The position numbers and the translations under genes were made by a program. A model generated the notes under the pieces. It was given only the letters and a program-made list of their open reading frames with translations, searched no databases and was not told where the DNA came from. Positions 52,838 to 60,139 of a stretch of 64,000 nucleotides of DNA are shown one piece after another (the stretch's first letter is position 1; each line of letters starts with the position of its first letter). This DNA comes from Sphingomonas jatrophae (GTDB lineage Bacteria; Pseudomonadota; Alphaproteobacteria; Sphingomonadales; Sphingomonadaceae): positions 806,001 through 870,000 of the forward strand of contig NZ_FOZG01000002.1 in the NCBI RefSeq assembly GCF_900113315.1, read 5' to 3'.

Positions 52838-52885
52838 CCGCTCCCCTGCGTCCGATGCGTCGATCCTGACGCATCGGTGGAGCGG
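52838..52885 (-). promoter_or_regulatory. strong hairpin over the ribosome-binding site of the 161-residue gene
   Basis: An inner perfect 10-bp stem (CCGATGCGTC at 52852-52861, GACGCATCGG at 52868-52877, loop of 6) is enclosed by an outer 7-bp stem (CCGCTCC at 52838-52844, GGAGCGG at 52879-52885). On the minus strand the outer stem covers AGGGGAGCGG, the only good ribosome-binding sequence, 5-12 nt before the ATG. Confidence 0.55.
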
Positions 52886-52987
52886 CCCTGTGATGCGCGC
52901 CACGCACCTGCGACGAGGCGCGGGGCGGAGCGACGAAGGCGGCACCCCGCGCGACGGGGATGCGGCGATCCCCGTCGAGCAGCGGCC

Positions 52988-54370
52988 TCAGTGGCCCGCC
53001 TGCGGCCCGCGCTCGAGCCCGCTGGCGGCGAGCTGCGCGTCGATCTGCGCCATCAGCCGGTCGAGCCCGGCCTGATCCTTCGCCTCGGCGCGCGCCACCA
53101 GCACGTCCTGCGTGTTGGACGCGCGCAGCAGCCACCAGCCATCCGCCGTGTTGACGCGCGCGCCGTCGGTGCGGTTCACGTCGGCGCCGTCCGCCTCCAG
53201 CCGGTCGAGCACCTCGTCGATCACCGCGAACTTGCGGCTCTCATCGACCTGGAAGCGCATCTCGGGCGTGTTGACCATCGCCGGCATCGCATCCTTCAGT
53301 GCCGTGAGCGAGCCGCCGAGCAGCCGCACCGCGCGGATCAGGCGGACGGCGGCATATTGCGCATCGTCAAACCCGTAATAATCATGCGCGAAGAAGATGT
53401 GGCCCGACATCTCACCGGCGAGCGGCGCGTTCGTCTCCTTCATCTTGGTCTTGATCAGGCTATGGCCGGTCTTCCACATCAGCGGCGTGCCGCCCAGCTC
53501 CGCGATCCGGTCGTAGAGCGCCTGGGATGCCTTCACGTCGGCGATGATCGTCGCGCCAGGCTCCTCGCGCAGCACCGGCTCGGCCAGCACGGCGAGCAGC
53601 TGATCGCCCCACACGACGCGGCCCTTGCCGTCCACCGCGCCCAGCCGGTCGCCGTCACCATCGAAGGCGAGGCCGAAATCCAGGCCCTTCTCGGCGACCA
53701 GCGCCTTGAGGTCGGCGAGGTTCTTCTCCTCGGTCGGATCGGGATGGTGATTCGGGAAGTTGCCGTCCACTTCCGGGAAGAGCAGATGGTGCTCCCCGGG
53801 GATCAGCTTGACGAGCTTCTCGATCACCGGCCCGGCCGCACCGTTGCCGCAGTCCCAGCCAATCTTGAAGTCGCCGCCCGAATAGCCGGCGATCAGCCGC
53901 TCGACATAGAGGTCCATGATGTCGGCATCGGTGATGGTGCCGCTGCCCTCTTCCCAGTCCCCCTCGGCTGCGGCGCGGCCGATCCACTGAATGTCCTCGC
54001 CGAAAAAGGGCTTGTGCTGGAGCACCATCTTGAAGCCGTTGTAATTGCCCGGATTGTGGCTGCCGGTGATCTGGATGCCGCCATCCACCTCCAGCGTCGC
54101 CTCGGCATAATAGAGCATCGGCGTCGGGCCGAGACCGATGCGGACGACGTCCACCCCGCCCTCGGTCAGCCCGCGCAGCAGCTGCGCCTCCAGCGCCTCC
54201 GACGACAGCCGGCCGTCGCGCCCCACCGCCACGCGCGTGCCGCCCGCACGGCGCACCCGCGTGGCGAAGCCGCGGCCGATGGCATAGGCATCCGCTTCGC
54301 CCAGCGTCTGCCCGACGATCCCGCGAATATCATATTCGCGCAGCGAGGTCGGGTCGAAGCGGTGCGTCAT
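52988..54370 (-). CDS. phosphomannomutase/phosphoglucomutase
   Basis: A 460-residue alpha-D-phosphohexomutase of the AlgC/ManB type. The active-site phosphoserine loop is [12 protein letters not shown], the Mg2+ loop is [13 protein letters not shown], the sugar-binding loop is [10 protein letters not shown], and the C-terminal phosphate site is RASNTQD. It interconverts hexose 6- and 1-phosphates for nucleotide sugars used in exopolysaccharide and lipopolysaccharide. It stands alone; the 154 bp on its downstream side hold only the hairpin. Confidence 0.94.
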   Translation of the reverse strand: MTHRFDPTSLREYDIRGIVGQTLGEADAYAIGRGFATRVRRAGGTRVAVGRDGRLSSEALEAQLLRGLTEGGVDVVRIGLGPTPMLYYAEATLEVDGGIQITGSHNPGNYNGFKMVLQHKPFFGEDIQWIGRAAAEGDWEEGSGTITDADIMDLYVERLIAGYSGGDFKIGWDCGNGAAGPVIEKLVKLIPGEHHLLFPEVDGNFPNHHPDPTEEKNLADLKALVAEKGLDFGLAFDGDGDRLGAVDGKGRVVWGDQLLAVLAEPVLREEPGATIIADVKASQALYDRIAELGGTPLMWKTGHSLIKTKMKETNAPLAGEMSGHIFFAHDYYGFDDAQYAAVRLIRAVRLLGGSLTALKDAMPAMVNTPEMRFQVDESRKFAVIDEVLDRLEADGADVNRTDGARVNTADGWWLLRASNTQDVLVARAEAKDQAGLDRLMAQIDAQLAASGLERGPQAGH

Positions 54371-54431
54371 GCGGGTCTCCCGGAAAGTGGTTCGGCCGCG
54401 GTCGTTACGCCGCAGACATTAAGGATCGGCG

Positions 54432-54842
54432 TCAGGACGCGCGAACGGCGGTGGAGTTCAACTCCTCCAGCAGCACGTCACGCGCGGCGTTGACGCGGCG
54501 CGCCAGTTCGGCCGAGCCGCCTGCGTCAGGATGCACCCGCGCGATCAGCCGGCGATGCGCCGCACGCACTTCGGCGGCGCTTGCATTGTGGGGCAGTTCG
54601 AGCAGGCGGCGCGCCTCCTCCGTATCGGGCAGCACCGCCGGCTCCTTGCGCCGCCAGAACAGCCATGCGCCCGCAACCGCGAAGCCGAGGAAGCCGAGGC
54701 CGGGCGAGCCGTGGCGGAACCCGTTGAGCGCGACCAGTGCGGCGACAGCCGCCGCAACATCGCCGTAACGCAGCGCCTTCAGCCGGCCGGACTTCCACGC
54801 CCAGCCGGTGACGAGGATCGCGACGATGAGCGTCAGGCCCAT
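54432..54842 (-). CDS. membrane-anchored J-domain protein coupled to mipZ
   Basis: A 136-residue protein with two N-terminal membrane segments (about residues 2-18 and 27-58) and a C-terminal partial J-domain (EEARRLLELPHNASAAEVRAAHRRLIARVHPDAGGS) with the HPD motif that stimulates DnaK. The J-domain is shortened, ending soon after helix III. Its ATG shares one base with the mipZ stop (TGATG), so it is translated after MipZ. It could recruit DnaK to a membrane client; no client is evident. Confidence 0.85.
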   Translation of the reverse strand: MGLTLIVAILVTGWAWKSGRLKALRYGDVAAAVAALVALNGFRHGSPGLGFLGFAVAGAWLFWRRKEPAVLPDTEEARRLLELPHNASAAEVRAAHRRLIARVHPDAGGSAELARRVNAARDVLLEELNSTAVRAS

Positions 54843-55672
54843 CAGGCGGCCACCGGCGCGCCGGCAATGTCGAGCCCTGCCGTCTGCAGCATGGGCGCCT
54901 TGCCCTTCAGCCAGTCGGGCAGTGCGAGGCCTGAAATCATCTCGCGCAATTCCTGTCGCGCGGCGACATGGGCGAGGCCCGCTTCCTGCCCGATCGCCTT
55001 GAGGTCGAGCAAGGTGAGGCCCTTGGGGAAGAGTTCGCGGAAGATGACGCGCTCGGACAGACCGGGGATGACGCGGAAGCCGACTCGCTTGGAAAGCTCG
55101 CCCAGCGCCGCCGCCACGCGCTTCATGTTGCGCGCCTCGATATGCTGCAGGCGGTTGCGCAGCACCACCCAGTCGACCGTGCCGCCATCTGCCTTGGCGC
55201 GCACCTTGCGCGCATCCCACACGATCTCGGCATAGAAGCTCGGCCGGCGGATCCTGTAAGTCTCGGGATCGACCTGGCCGATCAAGTCGAGATCGACGAA
55301 GCTGTCGTTGATCGGCGTGACCAAAGTGTCCGCCCGCTCCACCGCCGCACGCGCCTGCGCATCGTCGCGGCCCGGCGTGTCGACGATGATCACGTCCACC
55401 TGATCGCGCCAGTGGGCGATCCGCTCGGCCACGTCATGCTTGGCCGGATCGAGCGTCTCGTGCGCAGGCGTCGGCAGTTCGACCCCGGTCTTCTTCACGG
55501 TGAGCGCGCGATTGTCGAGATAGCGGCCGAAGGTCCGCTGGCGGTGATCGAGATCCAGCGCGGCCACGCGGCGGCCGGCGCTGGCGAGCGCGACCGCGGT
55601 GTGGACGGCGGTGGTGGACTTGCCCGACCCGCCTTTTTCATTTGCGAAGACAATCAGATGCGCGTTGGCCAC
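54842..55672 (-). CDS. mipZ: division-plane positioning ATPase MipZ
   Basis: A 276-residue ParA-superfamily ATPase. The deviant Walker A is NEKGGSGKSTTAVH near the N-terminus, Walker A' AALDLDHRQRTFGRYLDNR follows, and VDVIIVDTPGRDD is switch II. DHRQ-RTF and the long C-terminal part (WVVLRNRLQHIEARNMKRV) are typical of MipZ rather than of plasmid ParA. In alphaproteobacteria MipZ forms a gradient from the poles and keeps FtsZ at midcell. GTG at 55672 has GGAG 6 nt upstream. Divergent from panC. Confidence 0.93.
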   Translation of the reverse strand: MANAHLIVFANEKGGSGKSTTAVHTAVALASAGRRVAALDLDHRQRTFGRYLDNRALTVKKTGVELPTPAHETLDPAKHDVAERIAHWRDQVDVIIVDTPGRDDAQARAAVERADTLVTPINDSFVDLDLIGQVDPETYRIRRPSFYAEIVWDARKVRAKADGGTVDWVVLRNRLQHIEARNMKRVAAALGELSKRVGFRVIPGLSERVIFRELFPKGLTLLDLKAIGQEAGLAHVAARQELREMISGLALPDWLKGKAPMLQTAGLDIAGAPVAA

Positions 55673-55762
55673 TACCAGCTCCGAAAACGGGAATACGGCC
55701 CTTGATCGGCCCCCGAGCGCCCCCCTAAAGCGCCAGCCGAACCTAGTGGAGGGGGGCCGGGG

Positions 55763-56611
55763 GTGCAAACGGTTCGTGACGTGGCGGCACTCCGGGCAGC
55801 GATGGCGGGCCTGCGCGCCGGCGGGCGGCGGGTGGCGCTGGTGCCGACGATGGGCGCGCTGCACGCCGGCCACATGGCACTGGTGGCGGAGGCGCGGCGG
55901 CGGGCCGATGCGGTGGTCGTCTCCATTTTCGTCAACCCGACCCAGTTCGGCGCAAACGAGGATCTCGACCGCTATCCCCGCCGCGAGGCAACCGATGCGG
56001 CGATGCTAGAAGCGGGCGGCACCGCGCTGCTGTGGGCGCCCGACGCCGCCGCCATGTATCCGGCGGGCTTCGCTACCAGCATCACCGTGTCGGGCGTGAC
56101 CGAGCGGTGGGACGGCACGTCCCGCCCCGGCCATTTCGCCGGCGTGGCGACGGTGGTGTGCAAGCTGCTCAACCAGGTCGCGCCCGATGTCGCGCTGTTC
56201 GGCGAGAAGGATTTCCAGCAGCTCGCCACCATCCGCCGCATGGTTGCCGACCTCGATCTGCCCGTTGAGATCGTCGGCGTGCCGACGCAGCGCGAGGATG
56301 ACGGCGTCGCCCTCTCCTCGCGCAACGCCTATCTGACGCCGGACGAGCGGGCGGCGGCGCGTGCGCTGCCGCGAGCGCTGGGCGAGGCTGCGGCGGCGAT
56401 CGCGCGCGGGCAGGCGGCGGCGGAAGCGCTTGCGCTGGCCGAGCGGCGGCTGCTTGAGGCGGGCTTCGCCACGGTCGACTACATCGCGCTGGTCGATGCG
56501 GTGACGCTGGAGCCGCGCGAATCGGCACCCGGCCGCCTGCTTGTCGCCGCACGGATCGGCACCACCCGGCTGATCGACAATCTGGCGGTGGAGCCGGACG
56601 CCGAGAACTGA
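55763..56611 (+). CDS. panC: pantothenate synthetase
   Basis: A 282-residue enzyme joining pantoate and beta-alanine with ATP. HIGH-type motif GALHAGH (with VPTMGALHAGHMALV), FVNPTQFG, FGEKDFQQL and the KMSKS-equivalent ALSSRNAYLTPDER are all intact, and length is normal. The start is GTG at 55763 behind a G-rich stretch (GGAGGGGGG). panB and panD are not in the window. Confidence 0.96.
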   Translation: MQTVRDVAALRAAMAGLRAGGRRVALVPTMGALHAGHMALVAEARRRADAVVVSIFVNPTQFGANEDLDRYPRREATDAAMLEAGGTALLWAPDAAAMYPAGFATSITVSGVTERWDGTSRPGHFAGVATVVCKLLNQVAPDVALFGEKDFQQLATIRRMVADLDLPVEIVGVPTQREDDGVALSSRNAYLTPDERAAARALPRALGEAAAAIARGQAAAEALALAERRLLEAGFATVDYIALVDAVTLEPRESAPGRLLVAARIGTTRLIDNLAVEPDAEN

Positions 56612-56627
56612 TCTGGCGAAAGCGGTG

Positions 56628-56642
56628 TTAACCATTTCTTGA
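56628..56642 (+). promoter_or_regulatory. candidate CtrA box upstream of the Sel1-repeat gene
   Basis: TTAACCATTTCTTGA reads TTAA-N7-TTGA, one mismatch from the consensus and including the extended half-site TTAACCAT. It lies 45 bp before the ATG of the Sel1-repeat gene. Confidence 0.5.
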
Positions 56643-56686
56643 AGGTCGCCGGGCCATCCTGCCTCTCGTCGAAAAGGGGCAAGAAC

Positions 56687-56986
56687 ATGGGATACAGCCA
56701 GAAATCGGCCGATTTCCTGATGGCGAGCCGCATGGCCGATGCGGTTCAAGGTGACGTCGACGCTTTGGTCGATCTGGGCATCGCTTTCTCCGCCGGGGCA
56801 GGCGGTGTCGCGATCGACCTCGTCGAGGCACATAAATGGTTCAACCTCGCCGCTGTGGCGGGATCGGCGCATGCGCAGCAATGCCGCGCCGAAATCGCCG
56901 GCGAGATGAGCCAGCGCGAGATCGCCGAGGCACAGCGCCAGGCACGCTCGTGGCTCAGCCAGACCGGCCCACGCCGCGCCGCCTGA
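56687..56986 (+). CDS. Sel1-repeat protein
   Basis: A 99-residue protein with one Sel1-like repeat (DLGIAFSAGAGGVAIDLVEAHKWFNLAAVAGSAHAQQ), an alpha/alpha motif that usually mediates protein contacts. The C-terminus is a helical, Arg/Gln/Ala-rich tail. No signal peptide, so it is probably cytosolic. The ATG at 56687 is chosen because it follows an AAGGGG stretch at a suitable distance. A CtrA-box-like site upstream suggests cell-cycle control, which would fit the use of Sel1 proteins as regulators or scaffolds. Confidence 0.8.
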   Translation: MGYSQKSADFLMASRMADAVQGDVDALVDLGIAFSAGAGGVAIDLVEAHKWFNLAAVAGSAHAQQCRAEIAGEMSQREIAEAQRQARSWLSQTGPRRAA

Positions 56987-57001
56987 GCGGTTCTGCGGCG
57001 G

Positions 57002-57454
57002 TCAGCGCCGCGTGACGAAGAAGTCGCGCAACTGCGCCGCCGCCTCGCTCTCGCCGATCCCCGGATAAACCTCCGGACGATGGTGACAGGTCGGCTGCGC
57101 GAACAGGCGCGGGCCATGCAGCACGGCGCCGCCCTTCGGATCGGGCGCCGCGAAGTAAAGCCGCCGCAGCCGCGCCAGCGCGATCGCGCCCGCGCACATC
57201 GCGCACGGCTCCAGCGTCACCCACAGATCGCAATCATCGAGTCGCGATGTGCCGAGCGCCGCCGCAGCGGCCCGGATCGCGACGATCTCGGCATGCGCGG
57301 TCGGGTCATTGCCCCCGCGCATCGCATTTGCAGACGTGGCGACGAGCGCGTCGCCCCGCATCACCACCGCACCGACAGGCACCTCCCCCGCTGCCGCAGC
57401 CGCGTTCGCCAGATCGAGCGCGCGGCGCATGGGCAAGGGCAGTGGAAAGGCCAT
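57002..57454 (-). CDS. tadA: tRNA-specific adenosine deaminase
   Basis: A 150-residue deaminase converting A34 to inosine in tRNA-Arg(ACG). Zinc and proton-shuttle motifs HAE (PTAHAEIVA) and PCxxC (LEPCAMCAGA) are intact, and the C-terminal helix is present. It is essential in most bacteria. It is last of a minus-strand trio with the YqaE-like gene, 31 bp upstream, and an 87-residue membrane-anchored protein. Confidence 0.95.
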   Translation of the reverse strand: MAFPLPLPMRRALDLANAAAAAGEVPVGAVVMRGDALVATSANAMRGGNDPTAHAEIVAIRAAAAALGTSRLDDCDLWVTLEPCAMCAGAIALARLRRLYFAAPDPKGGAVLHGPRLFAQPTCHHRPEVYPGIGESEAAAQLRDFFVTRR

Positions 57455-57485
57455 GCCGCCCGACTAGACAGCCGGGCGGCCTGCG

Positions 57486-57692
57486 TCACCTCACCCGCGC
57501 CGGTCCCTGCCGCCGCCATCCGGCGGGCAGCAGGTCCGGCTTGAGCACGACGATCAGCGCGAAGATCACGCCCGGCACCCAGGCGAGGATGGTCAGCAGC
57601 ACGTCCACCCAGAAGGCGGTCGACAGCCCCTCGCGGAGGAACACCCCGAGCGGCGGCAACAGCACCGCCGCGATGATCGCCAGCACGGGCAT
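57486..57692 (-). CDS. YqaE/Pmp3-family small membrane protein
   Basis: A 68-residue protein with two membrane helices (MPVLAIIAAVLLPPLGVFLREG and FWVDVLLTILAWVPGVIFALIVVL), the Pmp3/YqaE signature, where a short loop carries PPLGV. The family is tied to salt and membrane stress in bacteria and plants. It begins one base after the stop of the upstream gene, so both are probably on one message. Confidence 0.92.
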   Translation of the reverse strand: MPVLAIIAAVLLPPLGVFLREGLSTAFWVDVLLTILAWVPGVIFALIVVLKPDLLPAGWRRQGPARVR

Positions 57693-57693
57693 C

Positions 57694-57957
57694 TTACTTG
57701 CCGTCGGCCTTCTGGACGCCGACGACGGGAACGTCGATCGACTCCTTCTCGGTCGTCACCTTCGGCACGTCGACCTGCGTTTCCTTGGTGCCGACGACGA
57801 CCTTGCCCACATCGGCGTCGACCGACGGCAGCTTGCCGCCTTCGACCGCGACCTCGGGCAGCTTGCCCGCGTCGCCGCTGAGATTGACGAACCCGGTCGC
57901 CACTGCTGCGATGCCGAGCAACACGACCACCACCAAAGCAATCAGCACACCGCGCAT
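57694..57957 (-). CDS. membrane-anchored unknown protein of the YqaE operon
   Basis: An 87-residue protein with an N-terminal membrane anchor (GVLIALVVVVLLGIAAVATGFV, residues 3-24) and a periplasmic tail of repeated Gly/Val/Lys/Pro/Asp motifs (LPEVAVEGGKLPSVDADVGKVVVGTKE). No family is named. GGAGAG lies just before ATG 57957. A one-mismatch EcfG-like site (GCAAC-N16-CGTT) lies about 40-60 bp upstream, suggesting stress control together with YqaE. Confidence 0.78.
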   Translation of the reverse strand: MRGVLIALVVVVLLGIAAVATGFVNLSGDAGKLPEVAVEGGKLPSVDADVGKVVVGTKETQVDVPKVTTEKESIDVPVVGVQKADGK

Positions 57958-57993
57958 TTCGTCTCTCCTGTTGTCCCCATGACGGTGGCCCCT

Positions 57994-58018
57994 AACGGGC
58001 GATTTGGGATACGGTTGC
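57994..58018 (-). promoter_or_regulatory. candidate EcfG-like promoter of the YqaE operon
   Basis: On the minus strand GCAAC (58018-58014) and CGTT (57997-57994) with a 16-bp spacer differ from GGAAC-N16/17-CGTT by one base in the -35 box. Confidence 0.4.
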
Positions 58019-58040
58019 ATTCGCGCAACGATTGCCGCGG

Positions 58041-58069
58041 TTGACGAAATCACCGCCTGCCGTTATCCG
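58041..58069 (+). promoter_or_regulatory. housekeeping-type promoter of rpmB
   Basis: TTGACG and TATCCG separated by 17 bases form a plausible sigma-70-type promoter about 40 bp before the rpmB ATG. Confidence 0.5.
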
Positions 58070-58110
58070 CGCCGACTTTCCGGGCAACCGAACAGCAGGA
58101 TTCGAAAGCG

Positions 58111-58395
58111 ATGTCGCGCATTTGCGAGCTGACCGGCAAGGGCCGGCAGGTGGGCCACAACGTGTCTCACGCCAACAACAAGACCAAGCGGACCTTCCTG
58201 CCGAACCTGCAGAACGTCACGCTGATCTCCGACGCGCTGGGCGAGAGCGTGAAGCTGCGCGTCTCGACGCACGGCCTGCGCTCGGTCGAGCATGTCGGCG
58301 GCCTCGACAACTGGCTGCTGAAGACGAGCGACGACAAGCTGTCGCTGCGTGCGCGCCGCCTGAAGCGCGATATCGCCAAGAAGCAGGCGGCCTGA
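58111..58395 (+). CDS. rpmB: 50S ribosomal protein L28
   Basis: A 94-residue L28 protein. [34 protein letters not shown] is the family N-terminus, with [20 protein letters not shown] in the middle and a basic tail. It lacks the zinc-binding cysteine set except for one Cys, as is usual in alphaproteobacteria. It is transcribed alone and ends in a strong terminator. Confidence 0.97.
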   Translation: MSRICELTGKGRQVGHNVSHANNKTKRTFLPNLQNVTLISDALGESVKLRVSTHGLRSVEHVGGLDNWLLKTSDDKLSLRARRLKRDIAKKQAA

Positions 58396-58442
58396 TCAGG
58401 CCCCGCCCCGGCCACAGGCCGGGGCCGCTTTCCGGACAAGGA

Positions 58443-58467
58443 GCCTCGGCGAAAGCCGGGGCTTTTT
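58443..58467 (+). terminator. rho-independent terminator of rpmB
   Basis: GCCTCGGC-GAAA-GCCGGGGC (8-bp stem with one G-T pair and a GAAA loop) followed directly by five T residues. A second GC hairpin without T tract (CCCCGGCC-ACA-GGCCGGGG) precedes it. Confidence 0.85.
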
Positions 58468-58491
58468 CCGTGTCTGCAAACTTGGCCTGCC

Positions 58492-59451
58492 TCAATCGGG
58501 CAGGATGAATTCCAGCAGCAACGTACGCTGTGCGATGCTGAAATTGTCGTCCGACGCGATCCACAGGCGCGCGCCGCCGGGAACCGCCTCCACCGCCACC
58601 GCCTCCAGATTGTCCAGCGTGATCGGCCGGGCGAAGCGCGCAATCTCCTCCCCCACCAACAGGTCGCTGCGCCGGCCTTGGTTCAGGTCTACCCGCTCCA
58701 GCACTGCCGAGAAGCCGTGCCGTAGCGTGAAGCAGCGATTGAGCACCAGCAGCCGCCCATCGGGTAAGGCGGCGGCATCGCTCGGCACGCAGCCGCGCGG
58801 CCGGCGATAGTCCAGCCGGATCGGACGGACGCCAGCCGTTGGATCGCCAGGGAAGACGAGCAGTTCGGCGGTGCGGGGACGGCGCCCCTCGCGATGCTCC
58901 GCCACCACCACGAAGCGGCCGTCGGGCAGTCGCGTCATCGATTCGGCGCCGCCATTGTCGGGCCAGTCGTGCATCGCCGGCGGACGCGCCACCGCCTCGG
59001 CTCGCGCGAAGTCGGCCGCGAATCGCCACACCTCGTTGTTCGTCTCGGTCGCGACCCACAGGCGGCCGGTCGCCGGATCGATCGTCAGCGACTCGGTGTC
59101 GCGATATTTCTTGCGCGCGCGCCTGGCCAAGCCGGGCAGCGGCCGGATCCAGGGCGAGACGATCTGCCCGTCGTGCAGGCGGAAGCTGATTGCGGTGCCC
59201 GTATCGCTCACCGCCATCAGGCGGCCGCGCCATGCCACCAGACCCGAAATGCCGCCGAACGACGCATTCGCGCTCGCCAGCGCCCACCCGCGGACGAAGC
59301 GCAGCTGCCCAAGCGTGCGCAGCGCCGGACGGTCGAGATCGAGCAGCACCGGCCAGGCACGGATCGGCGCGTGCGGATCGTGCGCCGCGAACGGGACCGA
59401 GGCGGTCGCGAGCAGCATCGCCAGAGCGGGAAAGAGACGAAGCGCGCGCAC
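58492..59451 (-). CDS. esterase-like phytase-family protein, exported
   Basis: A 319-residue exported protein of the family annotated as esterase-like activity of phytase. A signal peptide (VRALRLFPALAMLLATASVPFA) is followed by a beta-propeller-like run of strands with FGGISGLVAWRGRLMAVSDTGTAISFR, KKYRDTESLTIDPATGRLWVATETNNEVWRF and LEAVAVEAVPGGARLWIASDDNFS. The substrate is unknown; the name comes from weak similarity. The start is taken as GTG at 59451 because it begins the signal peptide; an upstream ATG at 59523 would add 24 charged residues. Confidence 0.82.
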   Translation of the reverse strand: MRALRLFPALAMLLATASVPFAAHDPHAPIRAWPVLLDLDRPALRTLGQLRFVRGWALASANASFGGISGLVAWRGRLMAVSDTGTAISFRLHDGQIVSPWIRPLPGLARRARKKYRDTESLTIDPATGRLWVATETNNEVWRFAADFARAEAVARPPAMHDWPDNGGAESMTRLPDGRFVVVAEHREGRRPRTAELLVFPGDPTAGVRPIRLDYRRPRGCVPSDAAALPDGRLLVLNRCFTLRHGFSAVLERVDLNQGRRSDLLVGEEIARFARPITLDNLEAVAVEAVPGGARLWIASDDNFSIAQRTLLLEFILPD

Positions 59452-59608
59452 CGGCGGCCGTTTACGGTGCTCGCGCGTTACCCGCCAAGGGGTCGCAAGC
59501 TGAACGGCCGCTAACATCGGCATTCAGCCTCGCGTCACGCGACCGGCGGCATAAGGCCATGGTGAGGCGGCGAGCAGGCCGCCAGTGGTTCGGACAGGAG
59601 ATCAGGCG

Positions 59609-60067
59609 ATGTTCCGCAAGCTTCTCACGATCGGCACCTCGACGGCGCTGGCGGCCGCCGCGCTGGTCGCGCCCACCGCTGCGTCGGCGCAGCCTTGGGG
59701 TTATGGATACGGCAATGGCGGTTATGCCCGTGGCTACGACCGCGGCTATGACGGCTATCGTGGCGCCCGCTACCGCGGCGGTGATCGTTATTATGGCCGC
59801 GGATACGGCTATCGCGACGGTGGCCGCTATTACGGCAACCGCGGCTATTATGGCGGGCGCGGCTATGCCCGCGGGTACGGCCGCGGCTATCGCTGCCGCG
59901 ACAACGGCACCGGCGGCACCATCATCGGCGCGATCGCCGGCGGCCTGCTCGGCAACGAGATCGGCCAGGGCAGCGGCCGTTACGGCCGGGGCGATGGCAC
60001 CGCAGGCGCGATCATCGGGGGCGGCCTGGGTGCGCTGGCCGGCCGCGCGATCGACCGCAACTGCTGA
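59609..60067 (+). CDS. glycine-zipper protein with Gly/Tyr/Arg-rich segment
   Basis: A 152-residue exported protein. Signal peptide (residues 1-28), then a low-complexity region of Gly, Tyr and Arg (repeats of RGY, GYG, YYG, about residues 30-98), one CRDNGTGGT turn and a glycine-zipper 2TM segment (IIGAIAGGLLGNEIGQGSGR ... AGAIIGGGLGALAGRAID). Glycine-zipper domains sit in outer-membrane or periplasmic stress proteins. AGGAG is placed before the ATG at 59609. A strong terminator follows. Confidence 0.85.
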   Translation: MFRKLLTIGTSTALAAAALVAPTAASAQPWGYGYGNGGYARGYDRGYDGYRGARYRGGDRYYGRGYGYRDGGRYYGNRGYYGGRGYARGYGRGYRCRDNGTGGTIIGAIAGGLLGNEIGQGSGRYGRGDGTAGAIIGGGLGALAGRAIDRNC

Positions 60068-60092
60068 GATCCTCGCGTAGCGTAACGAGGAG

Positions 60093-60124
60093 GGCCGGGC
60101 TCCGGAAACGGGGCCCGGCCTTTT
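60093..60124 (+). terminator. rho-independent terminator after the glycine-zipper gene
   Basis: An 11-bp stem starting GGCCGGGCTCC, a 6-nt loop GGAAAC, and GGGGCCCGGCC, followed by TTTT. It ends 16 bp before the stop of the convergent cobT gene. Confidence 0.9.
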
Positions 60125-60139
60125 CGTGTCCGGCGCCGC

